From a virus: a stretch of 47,638 nucleotides of DNA. Location of the stretch: positions 1 through 47,638 of the IMG/VR virus record IMGVR_UViG_3300049043_000184, one strand, 5' to 3'. The position numbers were made by a program, and so were the translations under genes. The notes under the pieces are model-generated. The model was not told the DNA's origin. It did no database searches and saw nothing but the letters and a program-made list of their open reading frames with translations. Below are positions 46,571 to 47,638 of this stretch, piece by piece (the stretch's first letter is position 1; each line of letters begins with the position of its first letter).

Positions 46571-47638
46571 CTATCCAAGTACCAAGTGCCCGGCCGCAAA
46601 ACGCGCCCCAATGGAGTTGTCGGAGACCCAGGGAGTGTCGACCCAGTTGGCGATACGTGAGCCGGAGTTGGCCCCGTCGCTCCAGTCGCCCCCCAGGATG
46701 ACGGCGCGGGCATCTGTTGAGTAGACGCTGCCTCGACCCTCTGTGCTCGCTGTCCAGGCCCCGCCAGAGCCGTTGCCGCTGGTGTCTGCACCCCACTGGT
46801 ACATGACACCTGTGGCTTGCGCCAGGCCAAACTTGCTGGCCCGCTCCCAGATCACCGTGCCAGGGTCAGTGCCGCGGCTGCCAGCCTCCGGGGCGCCAAA
46901 GGCAGCGGCAGCAAACTCCGCATAGAACGGAAGACGCTTGCCAAAACTGGCTGCCATCTCCGACGCCTCGTACCAGGTGAAGCTGCCGTAGGTGGTGCTG
47001 CCGTTACCGCCGTACTGGGCGGGCACCAAGGGAGCACTGGACCCGTCTGCAATGGTCAAGCCGATCTTGCTGCTGGGCACCGCAGAGAAGGTGCTGCCGG
47101 CATAGCTGGTCGCGCCTGCCAGATACAGGTCGATCCAGAACGCATCGTTGATGCAAGCCATGCCACGGGGGTCCGGGCAGCTGGGCCGGTAGGTCAGATC
47201 CCAAATGCTGAACTCCAGGATCTCGGCGGAGCCAGTTGGGCTGCCGTTGTTTTCAGCCGTGGGCCGACCGCTGGGAATGTAATGAAAGCCGCCCACGATG
47301 GATCCGCCTGTGGCTCCTGCGGGTGCAGTTATGAAACTTGCATCAGCTACCAATGCACCAGAAGTTGGATGTTGCCAGATGGCGTAGTCGGTGTTGTTGG
47401 TAAAACTGCCGGGCATTGTTACAGCAGTGGCACTACTGTAGAAGTATCCGTTAAATGCTGCATTGGCAACAATGCTAATTGCCGTGCTAGAAGTTTTATA
47501 AAACAATGAACCACGTTGCAACGGTGGTCGCTTATTGAACCCTTTTAGAATGTTGTAACCACCATTAACTTGAAGTAGAGCGTCGCCAGACGCACTAGAC
47601 GTGCCCACTAAGAGCCTGCCGGAACTGTCGATGCGGGC
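46571..47638 (-). CDS. DGR target: tail-fibre-like protein with C-type lectin/FGE-fold end, partial
   Basis: The frame stays open to the right edge (IDSSGRLLVGTSSASG, a motif of phage tail fibres), so the true start is outside. The C-terminal 200 residues carry SFTWYEASEMAASFGKRLPF and GTVIWERASKF, and end in the VR-encoded segment ILGGDWSDGANSGSR, then ANWVDTPWVSDNSIGARF and GHLVLG. This is the formylglycine-generating-enzyme-like C-type lectin fold used by DGR targets, with variable residues on the binding face. It is probably the host-receptor-binding tip. Confidence 0.9.
   Translation of the reverse strand, partial: ARIDSSGRLLVGTSSASGDALLQVNGGYNILKGFNKRPPLQRGSLFYKTSSTAISIVANAAFNGYFYSSATAVTMPGSFTNNTDYAIWQHPTSGALVADASFITAPAGATGGSIVGGFHYIPSGRPTAENNGSPTGSAEILEFSIWDLTYRPSCPDPRGMACINDAFWIDLYLAGATSYAGSTFSAVPSSKIGLTIADGSSAPLVPAQYGGNGSTTYGSFTWYEASEMAASFGKRLPFYAEFAAAAFGAPEAGSRGTDPGTVIWERASKFGLAQATGVMYQWGADTSGNGSGGAWTASTEGRGSVYSTDARAVILGGDWSDGANSGSRIANWVDTPWVSDNSIGARFAAGHLVLG
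46591..46697 (-). repeat. DGR variable repeat (VR)
   Basis: C-terminal end of the target gene, ending 18 bases before its stop codon. It differs from TR at 12 positions, all adenine in TR (A to G seven times, A to T four times, A to C once), changing nine codons (for example AAC to GAC, AGC, ATC, GTC, TCC). No change occurs at any non-adenine position. Confidence 0.95.

Noticed and set aside
46817-47509. Plus-strand open frame of 230 codons opposite the DGR target
   Set aside because: G/C-rich antisense artefact; the minus strand carries the lectin-fold motifs and the VR.
1-47638. CRISPR array
   Set aside because: No set of regularly spaced identical direct repeats was seen; the repeated elements are hairpins before separate genes.

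Overview
The window is part of a tailed-phage genome that most likely infects a unicellular cyanobacterium (Synechococcus/Cyanobium type). The host call rests on a high-light-inducible protein gene with the ExxNGR signature, a phage S-adenosylmethionine decarboxylase, a flavin-dependent thymidylate synthase and a T7-like family A DNA polymerase. No terminase, portal or capsid gene is visible, so the virion assembly genes lie mostly outside the window. A tyrosine integrase points to a temperate phage or one descended from a temperate phage.

Layout. (1) 0.1-11 kb, plus strand: many small early genes, mostly unrecognised, plus an OB-fold protein, a PcfJ-like protein, three proteins sharing a C-terminal helix-turn-helix block, and a candidate tRNA-Leu. 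The spacers between these genes hold several repeated, covarying RNA hairpin families. (2) 11-18.7 kb: replication and nucleotide block, with thyX next to an endonuclease VII-like gene, a GP88-like protein, polA carrying an intein in motif B, and SSB. (3) 18.7-24.5 kb: accessory genes, including a SWIM-finger protein, a Gp157-like protein and a Dps-like ferritin. (4) 24.5-32.6 kb, minus strand: HNH endonuclease, tRNA-Thr, small basic proteins, and a deoxysugar and glycosyltransferase cluster, with hli at its upstream end. (5) 32.6-41.3 kb, plus strand: exonuclease, primase-polymerase/SF3 helicase, speD, GT4 glycosyltransferase, HNH-like genes, a probable virion protein and a holin-like peptide. 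(6) 41.5-47.6 kb, minus strand: two-domain endolysin, integrase, then a complete diversity-generating retroelement (DGR): target gene with VR, avd, TR, reverse transcriptase.

The DGR is the clearest system. TR and VR align without gaps over 107 bp and differ at 12 positions, all of them adenines on the template sense strand. A short hairpin with a GACA loop follows VR, as in the Bordetella phage BPP-1 arrangement. The target is the C-terminus of a tail-fibre-like protein, so the module should diversify host recognition.

The least familiar signal is the set of repeated RNA leader elements in the early region: six hairpins with loop TGACGTTAAAC, three loci with mutually exclusive helices around a terminator, three CAGCGGAGAT leaders preceded by unrelated hairpins, and three CTGxG/CxCAG hairpins. 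Stems change in a compensatory way while loops stay fixed, which suggests a phage-wide post-transcriptional regulatory network.

Caution: roughly twenty genes are interrupted by single-base indels, most in homopolymer runs, and reading frames resume cleanly afterwards. I read most of these as sequencing errors and give whole-gene coordinates spanning them. There is no stretch over 300 bases without a gene or described element.
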